From an uncultured Muribaculaceae bacterium (GTDB taxonomy: Bacteria > Bacteroidota > Bacteroidia > Bacteroidales > Muribaculaceae), in NCBI GenBank assembly GCA_910583795.1, contig CAJTZQ010000006.1:1-64000 (forward strand): a DNA stretch of 64,000 nt, read 5' to 3'. A model generated the notes under the pieces. It had not been told where the DNA came from. It was given only the letters and a program-made list of their open reading frames with translations, and did no database searches. Of the stretch, positions 62,294-64,000 are shown piece by piece. Position 1 is the stretch's first letter; each line of letters starts with the position of its first letter. The position numbers were made by a program, and so were the translations under genes.

Positions 62294-64000
62294 TGCGATA
62301 TTTTCTATTTATACTACTGGCCTTGCTCTCTTTCCCGGCATTGGCAAAAGAGACGGTCGATACAGACACCGACAGCCTTGTGGAAGAGATATTAAAGCTT
62401 AAGCAACCGGATGATTATATCTCTCCGCAATACGATTTTGCAAAAGAGGCAGTCAAACAGTTTGAAGAATTCACTACGTCTCCAGGATGGTCAGTCGAAC
62501 TTTTTGAACCACTCGCAAGCGATCTCGTCGACATTCTTGTCGGCCGTCAGGATTATATAGCGGCAGGAATTGTACTGGAAAAAGCATTCAACATACTTTT
62601 GAATGAATATTCCACTGAAAAAATTGTAAACCACAATGCACACTATCTCATGACTTCGGCAGCAGAATATTATGTACGAGGGGGAGTATATGCAAGTGCT
62701 GCAAATTTTCTTGAGACAGCAACATCCTTTTGCCTTATGACCGGGCGCAATTCAGGAAACCACTGGATCCGCATACTTTTCAACACATCTCAATTATTCT
62801 CTATATATGGAAACTTTGATTATGCAATCAAATTTTTCAATGACGGGATGAAGTATTTTTCGGAAATCAAAGAATCGGAACTTTCTCCTATTACAATCAA
62901 CACAATGCTGCGCTGTGCCCTGGCACTTGTAGACCATACTGAGCAGGACACTTTCTCCAACATGATTTCATTTATGAAAGGAGACCACTCTTTCACTGCT
63001 GAAAACGCAATGCACTGGAATCTTTTCATTGCCCGTTGCCTCCATCACTATAACAAAGACTATGAAGCCGCCGACAGGGCATACGACGCTGTATTTAATT
63101 CCTCTCAAGCAAAAGGTGCATACCCGATTGCGATGACCGATGCCATAGAGACATCCTGGTATTTAGGGAAAGACAAGTATTCTACTATGCTCCTCACAGC
63201 AACTAATATCGGCAGGTCCCTTATTGAGCAGTCGCTAAATTCATTTGCAATCAATGACACTGAACAATACTGGAACAACACAGCAGAAAAGCTTAACCGC
63301 GCTTATGGATTCACCTTCAATCTTGAAAACCCGGATCAATTCCTGATGACAGGGGCATTTCTGAATGCTGTATTCACGAAATCCCTTTCCATTCAGACCT
63401 ACACCGAGATGATGAAATCTATCAAAACCGGCGGAAGCAGCAAACACCGTGAAGCCTTTGACAAGATCGTTGAGCTACGCCGTAAAATGGGAAACACAAC
63501 TAATCCTGAACAACGTAATGCCATAGCTTCTGAGCTCAACCATCTTGAATGGTCTTTGCGCATATCATCTGATTTTACCGGGTTCTATGGATTGAACCAT
63601 AACAAGACAGTTCTGATGCCATCCGGTCTTGCACCCGACGAATGTGAAATCGAGATTGTTGAGTATCCCAAAATTGAAAACGGAGAGGAGATAAATTGCT
63701 ATGGCGCCATTATTTGCACTTCCAAACCTCACACCGACAAACGTCTCGGCATCTCTCACCGCGTGGAGAATTATGAATTCGTCTACCTCGGACCTGTCAT
63801 TGCATGGCAACTTTTCCATTTTGGAATGAACGATAATTTTGACGACAAAACACGGGCGGAACAATACCGGCATGACCAGATAGTCAGTGTGGGGAATCTC
63901 ATGGTTCCGCTATTGAATCATATTCAGGGATATAAGAAAGCTTACGTCTCCCCTACAGGTATATTGAGCATGATCAACATCGGTGCCCTTCCCTGGGGAA
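62290..64000 (+). CDS. Second exported TPR-CHAT protein (partial, runs off the window)
   Basis: An open frame of 570 codons without stop begins with ATGATG overlapping the caspase stop. Signal peptide: MMRYFLFILLALLSFPALA. TPR-like helices follow (SAAEYYVRGGVYASAANFLETA, YGNFDYAIKFFNDGMKYF) to about residue 370. From about residue 490 the text resembles the start of a CHAT domain (VENYEFVYLGPVIAWQLF, then LLNHIQGYKKAYVSPTGILSMINIGALPWG). The catalytic His and Cys lie beyond the window. The gene order caspase-CHAT mirrors the CHAT-caspase order upstream. Confidence 0.8.
   Translation, partial: MMRYFLFILLALLSFPALAKETVDTDTDSLVEEILKLKQPDDYISPQYDFAKEAVKQFEEFTTSPGWSVELFEPLASDLVDILVGRQDYIAAGIVLEKAFNILLNEYSTEKIVNHNAHYLMTSAAEYYVRGGVYASAANFLETATSFCLMTGRNSGNHWIRILFNTSQLFSIYGNFDYAIKFFNDGMKYFSEIKESELSPITINTMLRCALALVDHTEQDTFSNMISFMKGDHSFTAENAMHWNLFIARCLHHYNKDYEAADRAYDAVFNSSQAKGAYPIAMTDAIETSWYLGKDKYSTMLLTATNIGRSLIEQSLNSFAINDTEQYWNNTAEKLNRAYGFTFNLENPDQFLMTGAFLNAVFTKSLSIQTYTEMMKSIKTGGSSKHREAFDKIVELRRKMGNTTNPEQRNAIASELNHLEWSLRISSDFTGFYGLNHNKTVLMPSGLAPDECEIEIVEYPKIENGEEINCYGAIICTSKPHTDKRLGISHRVENYEFVYLGPVIAWQLFHFGMNDNFDDKTRAEQYRHDQIVSVGNLMVPLLNHIQGYKKAYVSPTGILSMINIGALPWG

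Noticed and set aside
55496..64000. Type III-E CRISPR-associated TPR-CHAT system
   Set aside because: The CHAT proteins carry signal peptides and no gRAMP or other cas gene is present.
1..64000. tRNA, rRNA or tmRNA genes
   Set aside because: I looked for the conserved T-loop and cloverleaf features in the gaps and saw none; a covariance search would settle this.

Overview
This window looks like chromosomal DNA of a gut Bacteroidales bacterium, possibly Muribaculaceae. The reasons are SusC/SusD pairs, a hybrid two-component system, FecR/ECF-sigma pairs, DUF4369 and FISUMP lipoproteins, and promoters of the form TTTG-N20-TAnnTTTG. The family-level assignment is an inference; no rRNA or other marker gene is present.

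0-6.2 kb (minus strand): a decaying sigma/FecR/SusC operon. Sigma factor and FecR look intact. SusC is broken by a frameshift that sits in a perfect 18-bp inverted repeat, and it loses its barrel. No SusD is present. Two lipoproteins follow, then a TlpA-like protein that stops where its thioredoxin domain should begin. 6.2-14.2 kb: housekeeping and single genes (TPR membrane protein, Rel/SpoT with a degenerate synthetase motif, AAA-ATPase/PD-(D/E)XK protein, a frameshifted small gene, a sodium symporter). 14.3-29.5 kb: a polysaccharide utilization locus with a divergent hybrid regulator, surface glycan-binding lipoprotein, SusC, SusD, GH30 and GH2. The GH30/GH2 pair suggests beta-1,6-galactan side chains as substrate. 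The regulator carries an in-frame amber codon inside its DNA-binding domain. 29.6-39.2 kb: a calcium-type P-ATPase, a DUF4011 helicase with a C-terminal nuclease-like domain, a LytTR regulator with a phosphodiester glycosidase, and two CreD-like membrane proteins.

39.2-40.8 kb holds no convincing gene. It is packed with stem-loops, dispersed palindromic repeats, a 17-bp periodic array of TTCC-N4-GGAA palindromes and a candidate promoter.

40.8-54.6 kb is the main discovery candidate: ten tightly packed plus-strand genes, visibly more AT-rich than their surroundings. They encode a vWA protein, PP2C phosphatase and Ser/Thr kinase (the TerY-P triad arrangement), a zinc-ribbon/GNAT/TPR fusion, an Hsp70 with an inserted zinc ribbon, a zinc-ribbon/membrane/LysM-like protein, an ADP-ribosylglycohydrolase, a 1680-residue helical-repeat protein, a J-like protein without HPD, and a GrpE-like protein. 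I read it as a phosphorylation switch wired to its own Hsp70 machine and to reversal of ADP-ribosylation.

54.7-64.0 kb: small membrane proteins, then two CHAT/caspase gene pairs in mirrored order (CHAT-caspase ... caspase-CHAT), all with export signals, separated by an M23 peptidase and a lipoprotein. The last CHAT gene runs off the window.
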